Source: CAWAND01 sp963783335
GTDB taxonomy: Bacteria > Chloroflexota > Anaerolineae > Anaerolineales > E44-bin32
Assembly (NCBI GenBank): GCA_963783335.1
Contig: CAWAND010000010.1
Span: 1,736,001-1,800,000, forward strand
DNA length: 64,000 bases
Direction: 5' to 3'
The notes under the pieces were generated by a model that did not search any database, had not been told where the DNA came from, and saw nothing but the letters and a program-made list of their open reading frames with translations. This document shows positions 8,088 to 16,447 of the stretch, in pieces. Position 1 is the stretch's first letter; each line of letters opens with the position of its first letter. Position numbers and translations under genes: made by a program.

Positions 8088-8639
8088 ATGAGTGAAGCTG
8101 ATTTGGGCCAATTGCCCGACGCGGAATTGATCTCGCGCGCTAAGCGCGGTGAAACCGAATGCTTCGGGCAGTTGTATGAGCGCTATGTCGATCAGATCTT
8201 CCGCTACGTGCGCACTCGTGTGGCGGACGCCCGAGACGCCGAAGATTTGACCGAGAACATCTTCGTAAGGTCATACGAATCTCTGGCGACCTACGAAGAC
8301 CGAGGCTGGGCCTACTCGGCCTTCCTCTATCAGGTGGCTCGCAATTTGCTGGTGGATCACTATCGGCAAACTGGCTCCGAACAGCCGCTTGAGACAAGTG
8401 AGCCGCTCGAAGCTCCGGAGCCGGGGCTAGAGCAGAGGTTGACCGATCAAGAAGAAATCGTCCGGATCAAGAGCACGATGGCCGAGCTTCCGGATGACTA
8501 TCAAGAGATCATTCGGCTGAGGGTGCTTCTTGGCCTGCCCACAAGTACGGCCGCCGAATGGATGGATCGAAGCGAAGGCGCCGCCAGGGTTTTGCTGCAC
8601 AGAGCGTTGAAAGCCCTTCGCCAAGAATTGGAAACATGA
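8088..8639 (+). CDS. ECF-family RNA polymerase sigma factor
   Basis: A 183-residue sigma-70 family factor with only regions 2 and 4. Region 2 (about 25-95) includes FGQLYERYVDQIFRYV and the -10 recognition helix around DAEDLTENIFVRSY. Region 4 (about 120-178) has the helix-turn-helix LPDDYQEIIRLRVLLGLPTS and ends in VLLHRALKALRQEL. It would direct RNA polymerase to an alternative promoter set. The downstream DUF5667 gene overlaps by four bases (ATGA), so the two products are made together. That membrane protein is the likely anti-sigma partner, by context only. Confidence 0.9.
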   Translation: MSEADLGQLPDAELISRAKRGETECFGQLYERYVDQIFRYVRTRVADARDAEDLTENIFVRSYESLATYEDRGWAYSAFLYQVARNLLVDHYRQTGSEQPLETSEPLEAPEPGLEQRLTDQEEIVRIKSTMAELPDDYQEIIRLRVLLGLPTSTAAEWMDRSEGAARVLLHRALKALRQELET

Positions 8640-9658
8640 GCTTGACTATGGACGAAAGACGATCTGCCAGGATGTTGGACGACGCCTTGACCGCCCGGCA
8701 AAGCCGGGCTGGGGACGCGTCTGGCGACCAGGCACTCGAGCACGATGAGACTGGTGTTTTGCTCGCTCTGGCTGCGACCCTCGAAGCGGAACTGTCGCCG
8801 GAGGCTCCAACACGCGCGGCGGTGGCCCGCACTCGAGCTCGCGTGCTGAACAGGATCGGCGCCGCCCGCAAATCAACTCAGCGGGATGCGCGGCCACGAC
8901 GCCGTCCTAATCTCTTCCGCCGCTATGCCTTCGCCATGGCCAGCCTGTTCCTGGTTTTCGCCCTCCTGGCCAGCGGCACGGGTGTCGCCTATGCCGCCGA
9001 AAGCTCGCTTCCTGGCGATGGCCTGTACGGAGTCAAGCTGGGGTTCGAATCAACCCGTCTCGCCTTGACCTTCTCGCCGGACGCGCGCGGCGCCTATCTG
9101 CGCAGTCTGGCCGATGAACGCTTGTCGGAAATCCAGGCTTTGCTGCAGACTGGGCGAGATGGAGATCTACCCGCGGCCGTAGAAAGCTACAGCCACACGC
9201 TGGCACAAATGGAGCAGGCGGCAGGTACCCAGGACGAAGCTAATCTCGTCCAGACGCGTGCCAATCTTGAGCACCATGCGCAGGTTCTACAGGCCCTACT
9301 GGCGACGGCGCCTGAGCCTGCTCGCAAGGGTCTGGAGAACGCCCTGACCAAATCGCACCATGGGCTTGATGTTCTCGACGCGGTCGAACAAGGCTTGGAC
9401 CCGAGCAAGTTGGCTCCCGGCCAGCTCAAAAAGACGCCTTCCGCCGATGACGTGCCCGGAAACGGAAATCAGGGTAAAGGCCCACCCGACGGGGACGGGC
9501 CTCCCGGCCAGCAGAATGGATCGCCGGGCAAAGGCCCATCCAACGATCACACCCCGGGTCCTCCGGGCGGTCCCCCCGGTCAGAACAAAGACGGGGGGTC
9601 CGGCTCTTCCGGCGGGGGGAACGGTTTGCCAAGAAACCCTCCGGGCAAGAACAAGTAA
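8636..9658 (+). CDS. DUF5667-domain membrane protein, possible anti-sigma partner
   Basis: A 340-residue protein coupled to the ECF sigma gene by an ATGA overlap. Residues 1-95 are soluble and charged; about 97-118 form one membrane segment (MASLFLVFALLASGTGVAYA). The following SLPGDGLYGVKLGFESTRLA and its helical continuation match DUF5667, a family frequent beside sigma factors in Chloroflexota and Actinobacteria. Residues about 265-340 are a low-complexity Gly/Pro/Asn tail (GPPGGPPGQ, GKGPPDGDGPP) that would lie outside the cell. By analogy the cytoplasmic N-terminus would hold the sigma factor; no known anti-sigma motif is clear. Confidence 0.82.
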   Translation: MSLTMDERRSARMLDDALTARQSRAGDASGDQALEHDETGVLLALAATLEAELSPEAPTRAAVARTRARVLNRIGAARKSTQRDARPRRRPNLFRRYAFAMASLFLVFALLASGTGVAYAAESSLPGDGLYGVKLGFESTRLALTFSPDARGAYLRSLADERLSEIQALLQTGRDGDLPAAVESYSHTLAQMEQAAGTQDEANLVQTRANLEHHAQVLQALLATAPEPARKGLENALTKSHHGLDVLDAVEQGLDPSKLAPGQLKKTPSADDVPGNGNQGKGPPDGDGPPGQQNGSPGKGPSNDHTPGPPGGPPGQNKDGGSGSSGGGNGLPRNPPGKNK

Positions 9659-9686
9659 CCAGCAGCAGGCAATCTGAGCTGAAAGA

Positions 9687-9708
9687 GACCGGGCGGACAC
9701 GCCCGGTC
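9687..9708 (+). terminator. Hairpin after sigma/DUF5667 operon
   Basis: GACCGGGC and GCCCGGTC form a perfect 8-bp stem with a six-base loop, 28 bases after the DUF5667 stop. A weak T-rich stretch (GTGTGTTAACATCCCTTTTG) follows. Confidence 0.6.
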
Positions 9709-9727
9709 GTGTGTTAACATCCCTTTT

Positions 9728-10096
9728 GTGCCAGGCCAACCGGAACTCACGACCATTCTGAATGAGAGACAGCAAGCTGCGCAGGCGCGCTTGGCCGGCA
9801 ACGAGGGGCGTGCGCGGGTGCACGCGCGTCGGGCGGCCGGCTGGGCGATCGGCGTGAGCGCTCGGCGAAGAGGCCAGGATCCGGGCACGCCCAATGCATA
9901 TCGCCTGCTCGAATGGTTTGCCAACGATCCAGCGGTTCCGGATGCCCTGCGTGAGGCGGCCAAGCGCCTGACGGTCCACATCACACCCGACCATGTGCTG
10001 CCTCACGAAGACGACCTGCTGCGAGATGCCGACAGGATCATCAAGGTCTGTCTGCCTGATCTCGCGGCACAGCTTGTGGACGACCCAAGTGACTAG
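9728..10096 (+). CDS. Small helical protein, unknown function
   Basis: A 122-residue, mostly alpha-helical, charged protein with a GTG start; I do not recognise the family. It has an Arg/Ala-rich helix (about 16-47), a central segment NAYRLLEWFANDPAVPDALR, and a C-terminal HEDDLLRDADRIIKVCLPDL. There is no signal peptide or membrane segment. Its stop overlaps the start of the downstream hydrolase by eight bases, so the two are translationally coupled. The size and helix pattern are reminiscent of HEPN-like proteins, but the RxxxxH motif is not seen, so I do not assign it. Confidence 0.65.
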   Translation: MPGQPELTTILNERQQAAQARLAGNEGRARVHARRAAGWAIGVSARRRGQDPGTPNAYRLLEWFANDPAVPDALREAAKRLTVHITPDHVLPHEDDLLRDADRIIKVCLPDLAAQLVDDPSD

Positions 10097-10751
10097 CCCT
10101 ATCGACCCGTCTACTCCGCAGCTTCTCCATGATCCAGCGTCGGATTTGGCCTACCGACTGAGGCCCGCCACACACCCCGGCGTGCCCTCCTTCCTGCTCC
10201 TGCACGGATTTGGCGGAGACGAAGATGTGCTCTGGGTCATTGAGTCCGCCCTCCCGCAAGGAGGGCTCATCGCCTCACCCCGTGCACCTTTCGCGGCGGA
10301 AGGCGGCGGCTATGCCTGGGTTGAATCCCACCTCGGCCCTGGGAGAAGCTTTCACGATTTCGATCCGGCACGCCAGGCTCTCAAACGCTGGATGGAATCA
10401 CTTGCGGCCCGGCACGAACTGGCTCCGGATGAGACTTACCTGATTGGGTTCAGCCAGGGTTCGGCACTGGCTTTTTCAATGTCGGCGCTTGGTGACGTCA
10501 AACCTCGAGGCTTGGCGGCCCTGGCGGCCTACTTGCCCAAGGGAGAACTGACAGGTCTCAAGGGGCTGCCAATCTTCTGGAGCCACGGAACCCAGGATGA
10601 CCGAGTTCCGATAGACCGGGCACGCCGCGATGTCGAACGGCTTCGTGAAGCCGGGGCCGATATCGACTACTGCGAATCCGACACCGGTCACAAGGTGGGC
10701 ATCGAATGCATGCGAGCTCTCAAAGCCTGGCTCCAAGGGCGCACAGACTAG
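10089..10751 (+). CDS. Alpha/beta hydrolase, carboxylesterase/phospholipase type
   Basis: A 220-residue serine hydrolase of the Abhydrolase_2 (YpfH/acyl-protein thioesterase-like) group. The nucleophile is S122 in GFSQGSA, the acid is D170 or D171 in HGTQDDRVPI, and the histidine is H201 in DTGHKVG. The oxyanion region is LLLHGFGGDE. No signal peptide is visible, so it acts in the cytoplasm, probably on short-chain esters or acyl-protein thioesters. I chose the GTG at 10089, which overlaps the preceding stop and gives a full-length domain without an unrelated N-terminal tail. Confidence 0.88.
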   Translation: MTSPIDPSTPQLLHDPASDLAYRLRPATHPGVPSFLLLHGFGGDEDVLWVIESALPQGGLIASPRAPFAAEGGGYAWVESHLGPGRSFHDFDPARQALKRWMESLAARHELAPDETYLIGFSQGSALAFSMSALGDVKPRGLAALAAYLPKGELTGLKGLPIFWSHGTQDDRVPIDRARRDVERLREAGADIDYCESDTGHKVGIECMRALKAWLQGRTD

Positions 10752-10888
10752 GCGGTCCGAAGCGACGTTCGTAAGTGAGCAGGGTTCGACAGCGAGCGCG
10801 TGATAAGATGAATCTGAGGTCAGGGACGCCTTTACGAGCCCCTAACCATGACCCCGAACGTCGCTCAAAACCGCACCTGGAGCGTGAC

Positions 10889-12919
10889 ATGACAGACCAA
10901 GATCTCGTTCAACGCGCGATCAACACCATCAGATTCCTGTCAGCAGATGCTGTGCAGAAAGCCAATTCCGGCCACCCCGGCTTACCCATGGGTGATGCGG
11001 CCTTGGCCTACGTCCTTTGGACTCGTCACCTGCGTTTCGACCCCACCCATCCCAAGTGGCCCAACCGCGACCGGTTTATTCTCTCCGCCGGGCACGGATC
11101 CATGCTTCTCTATTCCTTGCTCCATCTGACCGGCTTCGACATGCCGATGGACCAGCTCAAGCAGTTCAGGCAGCTCCACAGCGTGACAGCCGGCCACCCT
11201 GAGTATTGGGCAGCGCCTGGAATTGAAACTACCACGGGACCGCTGGGCCAGGGATTTGGCAATGGGGTCGGGATGGCGATCGCCCGTGCCCACATGGCTG
11301 CGCTGTACAATCGCGATCAATATCCCTTGTTCGATCACCGTATCTATGCCATTGTGTCCGACGGTGATTTGATGGAGGGGATCTCCCATGAGGCTGCCAG
11401 CCTGGCAGGCCATCTGAAGCTGGGAAGTCTGATCTATATCTACGATAACAACCATATTTCAATTGATGGAAGCACAGATCTGGCCTATACAGAGGATCGG
11501 GCCGGCCGATTTGAAGCCTACGGTTGGCATGTTCAGACGGTGGATGACGGCAACGATGTGGAGGCGGTGGATCAGGCGCTGACAGCCGCCGAAAACGACC
11601 CGCGCCCGTCGATCATCGTGGCCCGAACGCACATCGGTTTTGGTCTCCCCACCAAACAGGACACCGCCGCAGCCCACGGCGAGCCGCCCGGCGACGAGGA
11701 ACTCAACGGCGCCAAGGATAACCTCGGCTGGCCTGAGGCGCCGCGCTTCTTGGTGCCGGACGATGTGCGAGAGCACTTCCAGGCTGCGGGCAAGCGTGGC
11801 GCCGAACTCCGCAATCAATGGGTTGAGATGCACCGGGCATACTCTGAGGCGAACCCTGATTTGTCGGCCCAGCTCGATCGGACACTTGAAGGACAGTTGC
11901 CCGAAGGGGTCGAAGAATCGCTGCCCAAATTCGAACCGGACGCCAAGGGCATGGCCACCCGGGCATCGTTTGGCAAGACTCTCAACGCCACCGCCGAAGG
12001 TATCCCCGAGCTCATCGGCGGCTCGGCCGATCTGACGGGGTCCAACAAGACCGATGTCAAAGGCGAGCCCGCATTCTCCCCCGACGATCGGCTGGCTCGT
12101 TACATCCACTTCGGTGTCCGCGAGCACGCCATGGGTGGAGCGCTGAACGGCATGGCTCTCTATGGCGGCCTGATCCCCTACGGGGGGACGTTCCTGATCT
12201 TCTCAGACTACATGCGGCCTACGATCCGCCTGGCTGCGATGATGAAGATCGGCCCCATCTACATTTTTACGCACGACTCGATCGGGCTTGGCGAAGACGG
12301 TCCGACCCATCAGTCGATCGAGCAGTTGGCCTCACTTCGAGCCATCCCGAATATGACCACCATCCGACCGGCCGACGCCAACGAAACGGCACAGGCCTGG
12401 CTGGCCGCTCTGCGCTGGCGCGAGGGCCCCACGGCGCTCGTCCTGACCCGGCAAAGCGTGCCCACCTTCGATCGCAATGAGTTTGCCCCAGCAGAGAACC
12501 TACACAAGGGCGCATACGTCATGGGTGACTTGGGAGAGGGCGAGCCTCAGGTCATCCTGATGGGGACCGGCTCCGAGGTGCAGCTGGCGGTGGAAGCTGG
12601 CCGGCTTCTGGCATCTGATGGGATCCCTGCGCGCGTGGTTTCTATGCCCTCATGGGAGCTGTTTGAGAAGCAGCCCGAGTCCTACCAACATGAGGTCCTC
12701 CCCGAGGGCCTCCATGCCCGTGTGGCGGTGGAAGCCGCCGCCACGCTCGGGTGGGAGCGTTGGGTGGGTGACCATGGGGCGGTGGTGGGCCTGCATTGGT
12801 TCGGCGAATCGGCACCATACAAAGAGATCTACCAAGACCGCGGCCTGACGGCGGCCAAAGTGGCCGAGACAGCCAAGCAGGTGCTGAAACGCACCCAGCC
12901 GATGGAGGCCGGGGCATGA
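10889..12919 (+). CDS. tkt: Transketolase
   Basis: A 676-residue, thiamine-diphosphate-dependent transketolase that exchanges two-carbon units between sugar phosphates in the pentose phosphate pathway. Family features: NSGHPGLPMGDAALAYVLW at the N-terminus, the TPP/Mg motif GDGDLMEGISHEAA with DNNHISIDGSTD, the middle-domain FGVREHAMGG and DSIGLGEDGPTHQSIEQL, and a C-terminal regulatory-like domain. The ATG at 10889 (MTDQDLVQRA) has GGAG just upstream and matches the family start; earlier in-frame starts would add an unrelated Arg-rich tail. The stop overlaps rpiB by four bases (ATGA), linking both pentose phosphate enzymes. Confidence 0.96.
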   Translation: MTDQDLVQRAINTIRFLSADAVQKANSGHPGLPMGDAALAYVLWTRHLRFDPTHPKWPNRDRFILSAGHGSMLLYSLLHLTGFDMPMDQLKQFRQLHSVTAGHPEYWAAPGIETTTGPLGQGFGNGVGMAIARAHMAALYNRDQYPLFDHRIYAIVSDGDLMEGISHEAASLAGHLKLGSLIYIYDNNHISIDGSTDLAYTEDRAGRFEAYGWHVQTVDDGNDVEAVDQALTAAENDPRPSIIVARTHIGFGLPTKQDTAAAHGEPPGDEELNGAKDNLGWPEAPRFLVPDDVREHFQAAGKRGAELRNQWVEMHRAYSEANPDLSAQLDRTLEGQLPEGVEESLPKFEPDAKGMATRASFGKTLNATAEGIPELIGGSADLTGSNKTDVKGEPAFSPDDRLARYIHFGVREHAMGGALNGMALYGGLIPYGGTFLIFSDYMRPTIRLAAMMKIGPIYIFTHDSIGLGEDGPTHQSIEQLASLRAIPNMTTIRPADANETAQAWLAALRWREGPTALVLTRQSVPTFDRNEFAPAENLHKGAYVMGDLGEGEPQVILMGTGSEVQLAVEAGRLLASDGIPARVVSMPSWELFEKQPESYQHEVLPEGLHARVAVEAAATLGWERWVGDHGAVVGLHWFGESAPYKEIYQDRGLTAAKVAETAKQVLKRTQPMEAGA

Positions 12920-13362
12920 GAATCGCTGTCGCCTCCGATCACGCAGGGTTCCCTCTCAAGGCCGAGATTATCGAAATTGTGGTCTCCCACGACCATGAGG
13001 CGATCGATCTTGGCACAGACTCGACCGAGCCGGTCGACTATCCTGACTACGCCGAGAAGCTTGGCCGAGCCATTCAGGACGGACGGGCCGACAGAGGTAT
13101 CCTGCTGTGCGGATCCGGCGTGGGGGCCGCCGTGGCCGCCAACAAACTCAAAGGGATCCGCGCCGGCCTGTGTCATGATACCTATTCGGCCCATCAATCC
13201 GTCGAACACGACAACGTCAACGTGCTCGCTCTGGGCGCCCGAATCATCGGCCCGGAATTGGCCCGTGAAGTGGTCAGGGCCTTCTTGGGTGCAGAGTTCA
13301 GCGGCGAACCTCGGCATGTCCGCCGACTGGCCAAGATCGACGAGCTGGAGCGGATCGGCTGA
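12916..13362 (+). CDS. rpiB: Ribose-5-phosphate isomerase B
   Basis: RpiB interconverts ribose 5-phosphate and ribulose 5-phosphate. The 148-residue protein has the family features SDHAGFPLK (H9), the catalytic cysteine C65 in LLCGSGVG, AANKLKGIRAG, and H98 in the EHDN segment. The ATG lies inside the transketolase stop (ATGA), so the two enzymes are made at matched levels, consistent with a small non-oxidative pentose phosphate unit. The Cys/His residues point to RpiB activity rather than galactose-6-phosphate isomerase LacAB. Confidence 0.95.
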   Translation: MRIAVASDHAGFPLKAEIIEIVVSHDHEAIDLGTDSTEPVDYPDYAEKLGRAIQDGRADRGILLCGSGVGAAVAANKLKGIRAGLCHDTYSAHQSVEHDNVNVLALGARIIGPELAREVVRAFLGAEFSGEPRHVRRLAKIDELERIG

Positions 13363-13406
13363 CAGGGACGGTGGGCGCGGCCGGCGGGTCTTTGTAGGTC
13401 CTGGTG

Positions 13407-14189
13407 ATGTCCTCCCCTGAAGTCGGTCGACCCCGTCCGCAGCGCTGGCTCCAGGGCGCCGGTGAGCCGATTTTCGACGTCTTGCCAGAAACCATACTGG
13501 CCAACACGCGGCACCCCCGTTCAGAAAACGCACTCTTGTGGAACAGTCTCTATCCGCGCCTTTGGCCATCGCGTCCACTTTCGGACTTCATGGCGATTCG
13601 GCCATTGTGGGGGACGCATGAGGTAGCTTTCTCCGACGAAGATCTGCGCCCCTATTTCTGGGGTTACAGCGTCGATGGTCAACGCTTGCCTGAGTTGGAT
13701 GACTCTTTGGCTGCTGTGGATGGCGCTGGGCCTCAAACTGAAGTCGACCTTTTCCTGGTTGGTCCAAGCCAATTGGTTCTGGTCGAAGCCAAACATACGA
13801 GCCGGCTGGGGCGGTGCAGTCGCTATGGCGCCGGTCGATGCCCTGAGGTCCAAGCCCGGGCTGATGGAGATCTGGATGCCTGTCGGTACTGGGATTATGG
13901 TGCGGCGCGGTTTGAGCAGGACTTGCACCTTGACCGCCCCATACCAGAGGCGCCACCGCCGGCCTGTAACCGCCACTATCAACTGGCACGTTCCCTCAGG
14001 TTGGGTGGTCATTTGGCGGCCAACACGGGCCGCACCCTGCACCTGTGGCTCCTTGCACCCCGGCGTATCTGGGCCCGGCAACTGCAGGGCGATTGGATTG
14101 ATTTCGCCGATCGCGTCCGGAAGGCCGACGTCTGGCGCCGGATGCGGGTCATCGCCTGGGAGGACGTGTCGCAGCTGCCGTCAATCTGA
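13407..14189 (+). CDS. PD-(D/E)XK nuclease-like protein
   Basis: A 260-residue cytoplasmic protein. The segment TEVDLFLVGPSQLVLVEAKH (111-130) has the PD-(D/E)XK core: D114 at the end of one strand and E127-A-K129 (ExK) in the next, with E40 (HPRSENALLW) as a possible helix-A glutamate. This fold covers restriction enzymes, repair nucleases and some defence nucleases, as well as inactive relatives. The rest is Arg/Trp-rich with no second domain recognised. It follows rpiB by 44 bases with no methylase beside it, so a classical restriction system is not supported. ATG at 13407 is preferred over the GTG just before it; neither has a strong ribosome site. Confidence 0.75.
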   Translation: MSSPEVGRPRPQRWLQGAGEPIFDVLPETILANTRHPRSENALLWNSLYPRLWPSRPLSDFMAIRPLWGTHEVAFSDEDLRPYFWGYSVDGQRLPELDDSLAAVDGAGPQTEVDLFLVGPSQLVLVEAKHTSRLGRCSRYGAGRCPEVQARADGDLDACRYWDYGAARFEQDLHLDRPIPEAPPPACNRHYQLARSLRLGGHLAANTGRTLHLWLLAPRRIWARQLQGDWIDFADRVRKADVWRRMRVIAWEDVSQLPSI

Positions 14190-14198
14190 TCTCCTGGT

Positions 14199-14239
14199 GT
14201 CAACTCTTTGTTGACCCGAGCCGGCATCGGTGGTACCTT
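14199..14239 (+). promoter_or_regulatory. proS promoter candidate with overlapping inverted repeat
   Basis: TTGACC (14211-14216), a 17-base spacer and TACCTT (14234-14239) resemble a sigma-70 promoter about 230 bases before proS. GTCAAC TCTTT GTTGAC (14199-14215), a perfect 6-bp inverted repeat, overlaps the -35 box and could be an operator. Confidence 0.45.
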
Positions 14240-14380
14240 GTTCACATGTGCGTGCTAAGATTGTTTGACGTTCTGCCAGTTCAACCGCAGGCTCCGGCCC
14301 CATCCTGGCGCGGGGACGTCGAACGGCGCACACCGATGGTCGGATAGCCTCGACCGTCGCGAGTCGTTGGCGATGTCCCT

Positions 14381-14402
14381 ACGCCCCACAGATGTGGGGC
14401 GT
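14381..14402 (+). terminator. Hairpin in the proS leader (terminator or attenuator)
   Basis: ACGCCCCAC and GTGGGGCGT form a perfect 9-bp stem with an AGAT loop, followed by TTCC, about 70 bases before the proS start. If transcription begins at the candidate promoter near 14240, this lies inside the leader and could attenuate proS. If not, it may end the transcript of the PD-(D/E)XK gene, whose stop is 192 bases upstream. Confidence 0.6.
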
Positions 14403-14471
14403 TTCCGTTGAAGAGCGCTGGGGGATTCCAGCCGTCATTATTTGGATCGAATGCTCTGTAAGGAGGCCATT

Positions 14472-16229
14472 ATGCGAATGAGTCACTTGTTCAGCCAAAC
14501 CCTGAGGGAGAAGCCTTCGGACGCCGAAATTCCCAGCCATGAGCTTCTGGTTCGGGCCGGCTTCATCCGCCAGTTGGCGGCCGGGATTTTCAGCTACCTG
14601 CCGCTGGGCCGACGGTCGCTGGACAAGATTGAAGACATCATGCGGGACGAGATCAACGCCATCGGCGGGCAGGAAATCACGATGCCGGTGGTCAACCCGG
14701 CCGACATCTGGCAGGAGACGGGCCGCTGGTATCAGGTAGGTCCTGAGCTTACGCGCCTCAAAGACCGGTCTGGACGAGACATGGTGCTGGCCATGACCCA
14801 TGAAGAAGTGGTGGCTGATCTGATCCGCAAGGAGATCAAGTCCTACCGCCAACTGCCGCAGCTGATCTACCACATCCAGACCAAATGGCGTGATGACCCT
14901 CGTCCTCGAGCGGGGTTGATCCGCGTGCGCGAGTTCACGATGAAGGACAGCTACAGCCTGGATGCTGATGAGGCGGGCCTCGACAAGCAGTACCGCGCCC
15001 ACTACCAGGCCTATTTCAACATCTTCAACCGCTGCAGCCTGCCCGTCATCTCAGTGAAATCGGATGTTGGGATGATGGGCGGGGCCATGGCGCATGAGTT
15101 CATGTATCTGACCCCGGTTGGCGAGGACACCCTGCTCTTGTGCGACAACTGTGGCTACGCGGCCAACCGCCAAATCGCCCGCTTCCGAAAGCCCAAGGCG
15201 GAGGAGGAAGCGCCTTTGGACCTGGAGGAGGTGGCCACCCCGGAGATCAAGACCATCGATGGCCTGGCCAAATTCCTGGAGATTCCAAAGGCTCGGACGG
15301 CAAAGGCGGTGTTCATGGTCGCCACGCTCTTAGAAGCGGGAGAGGATGTCGAACGCTTCGTGTTTGCGGTTGTGCGCGGCGATATGGATCTCAACGAAAC
15401 CAAGCTGCTCAACGCGCTGAAGGCCAAGGACCTCCGGCCGGCCAAGGAGGAGGAGATCGTGGCGCAGGGGGCCGTCCCCGGTTTTGCTTCGCCGATCGGT
15501 ATCCAGGGAGCGCTCGTCGTGGTAGATGACCTGGTGCCCGAGTCGCCCAACCTGGTGGCCGGTGCCAACAAAGATGGATTCCACCTGCGGAATGTCAACT
15601 ACGGGCGGGAATTTGAGGCGGACATTGTGGCTGACATCGTCGCGGCCGATGAGGGCCATGGCTGCCCCGAGTGCGGTTCGGAGCTGCGAACGGTCCGAGG
15701 CGTTGAGGCAGGCAACATCTTCAAGCTCGGCACTCGCTACAGCGCGGCGATGGATGCCACCTTCCTCGACCAGGAAGGTGAAGAACATCCTGTCGTCATG
15801 GGATCGTACGGCATCGGCAGCGGAAGGTTGCTCGCCTGCTCTGCCGAGGCACATCACGATGAGCAGGGCCTGATTTGGCCCATCAGCGTCGCTCCCTTCC
15901 AGGTGCATTTGTTGTCTTTGCGGGGAGGGGAGGCTGAGGCGGAAGGTATCTTGGAGGATTTGACATCAGCTGGCGTCGAAGTCCTGTTTGATGATCGCGA
16001 TGAGAGCCCCGGGGTGAAGTTCGCCGACGCCGATCTGCTGGGGATGCCGATCCGAGTGACGGTGAGCAAACGCTCGCTCGAGGGGGGTGGGGCGGAGGTC
16101 AAGCTGCGGCGGGACACCGAAAGCCACATCGTCTCTCTGGAGGCACTGACCAGTGACGTGATATCGCAGATTGAGTCGCTGGAAGCTGAAATCCAGGCGA
16201 AAGTTGTCGAGGTGCCCTTCGAGGCGTAG
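14472..16229 (+). CDS. proS: Prolyl-tRNA synthetase (bacterial type)
   Basis: A 585-residue class II synthetase that charges tRNA-Pro. The N-terminal catalytic part includes LRDRSGRD-like motif 2 surroundings, MTHEEVVADL, KWRDDPRPRAGLIRVREF and MKDSYSLD. The middle (about 235-385) is the editing INS domain typical of the bacterial type (ARTAKAVFMVA, GAVPGFASPIG). Motif 3 is GSYGIGSGRLL, followed by the anticodon-binding domain. I chose the ATG at 14472 because AAGGAGG lies just upstream. A long leader with a hairpin precedes it, and it converges on the liv operon. Confidence 0.96.
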   Translation: MRMSHLFSQTLREKPSDAEIPSHELLVRAGFIRQLAAGIFSYLPLGRRSLDKIEDIMRDEINAIGGQEITMPVVNPADIWQETGRWYQVGPELTRLKDRSGRDMVLAMTHEEVVADLIRKEIKSYRQLPQLIYHIQTKWRDDPRPRAGLIRVREFTMKDSYSLDADEAGLDKQYRAHYQAYFNIFNRCSLPVISVKSDVGMMGGAMAHEFMYLTPVGEDTLLLCDNCGYAANRQIARFRKPKAEEEAPLDLEEVATPEIKTIDGLAKFLEIPKARTAKAVFMVATLLEAGEDVERFVFAVVRGDMDLNETKLLNALKAKDLRPAKEEEIVAQGAVPGFASPIGIQGALVVVDDLVPESPNLVAGANKDGFHLRNVNYGREFEADIVADIVAADEGHGCPECGSELRTVRGVEAGNIFKLGTRYSAAMDATFLDQEGEEHPVVMGSYGIGSGRLLACSAEAHHDEQGLIWPISVAPFQVHLLSLRGGEAEAEGILEDLTSAGVEVLFDDRDESPGVKFADADLLGMPIRVTVSKRSLEGGGAEVKLRRDTESHIVSLEALTSDVISQIESLEAEIQAKVVEVPFEA

Positions 16230-16300
16230 CAGCGTGCGATTGGGGTAAATCCTCCAACCCCTGCATGCCCAATCAGCGAAAGGATTCGACGGTTGGGCGA

Positions 16301-16376
16301 AACGTCTTGAAGACGTTGGCCCAGGGCACCCGCCCTGTCAAAACGAATGTAGGGGCACGGCATGCCGTACCCCCAC
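16301..16376. repeat. Cluster of palindromes between convergent proS and livF
   Basis: The 218-base gap between the two convergent genes holds several inverted repeats: AACGTCTTGAAGACGTT (16301-16317), CAGGGC ACCC GCCCTG (16322-16337), and a longer palindrome at 16349-16376 in which an ACGGCATGCCGT core is flanked by GGGG and CCCC. They may work as a two-way terminator. The last one resembles palindromic intergenic repeats (GTAGGGGC...GCCCC) I recall from cyanobacteria and Chloroflexota; that likeness is from memory. Confidence 0.55.
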
Positions 16377-16447
16377 GGATCGAGCTGATTGTGGGTTGGC
16401 TGAGGGGGCTACGACCTCGGCGCTAAGTCCTCAGAGCTCAGAGCAGC

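Noticed and set aside
9040..9060. tRNA-like GGGTTCGAATC
   Set aside because: It is coding sequence of the DUF5667 protein, and no acceptor or anticodon arms can be formed around it.
13407..14189. Restriction-modification or defence system
   Set aside because: Only a lone nuclease-like gene is present; no methylase, helicase, TIR, reverse transcriptase or CRISPR component is visible in the window.
14225..14240. T-box-like GGTGGTACC before proS
   Set aside because: The T-box core should read GGGTGGNACCGCG and lie directly before the terminator; here it is followed by TTGTTC and is about 145 bases from the hairpin.
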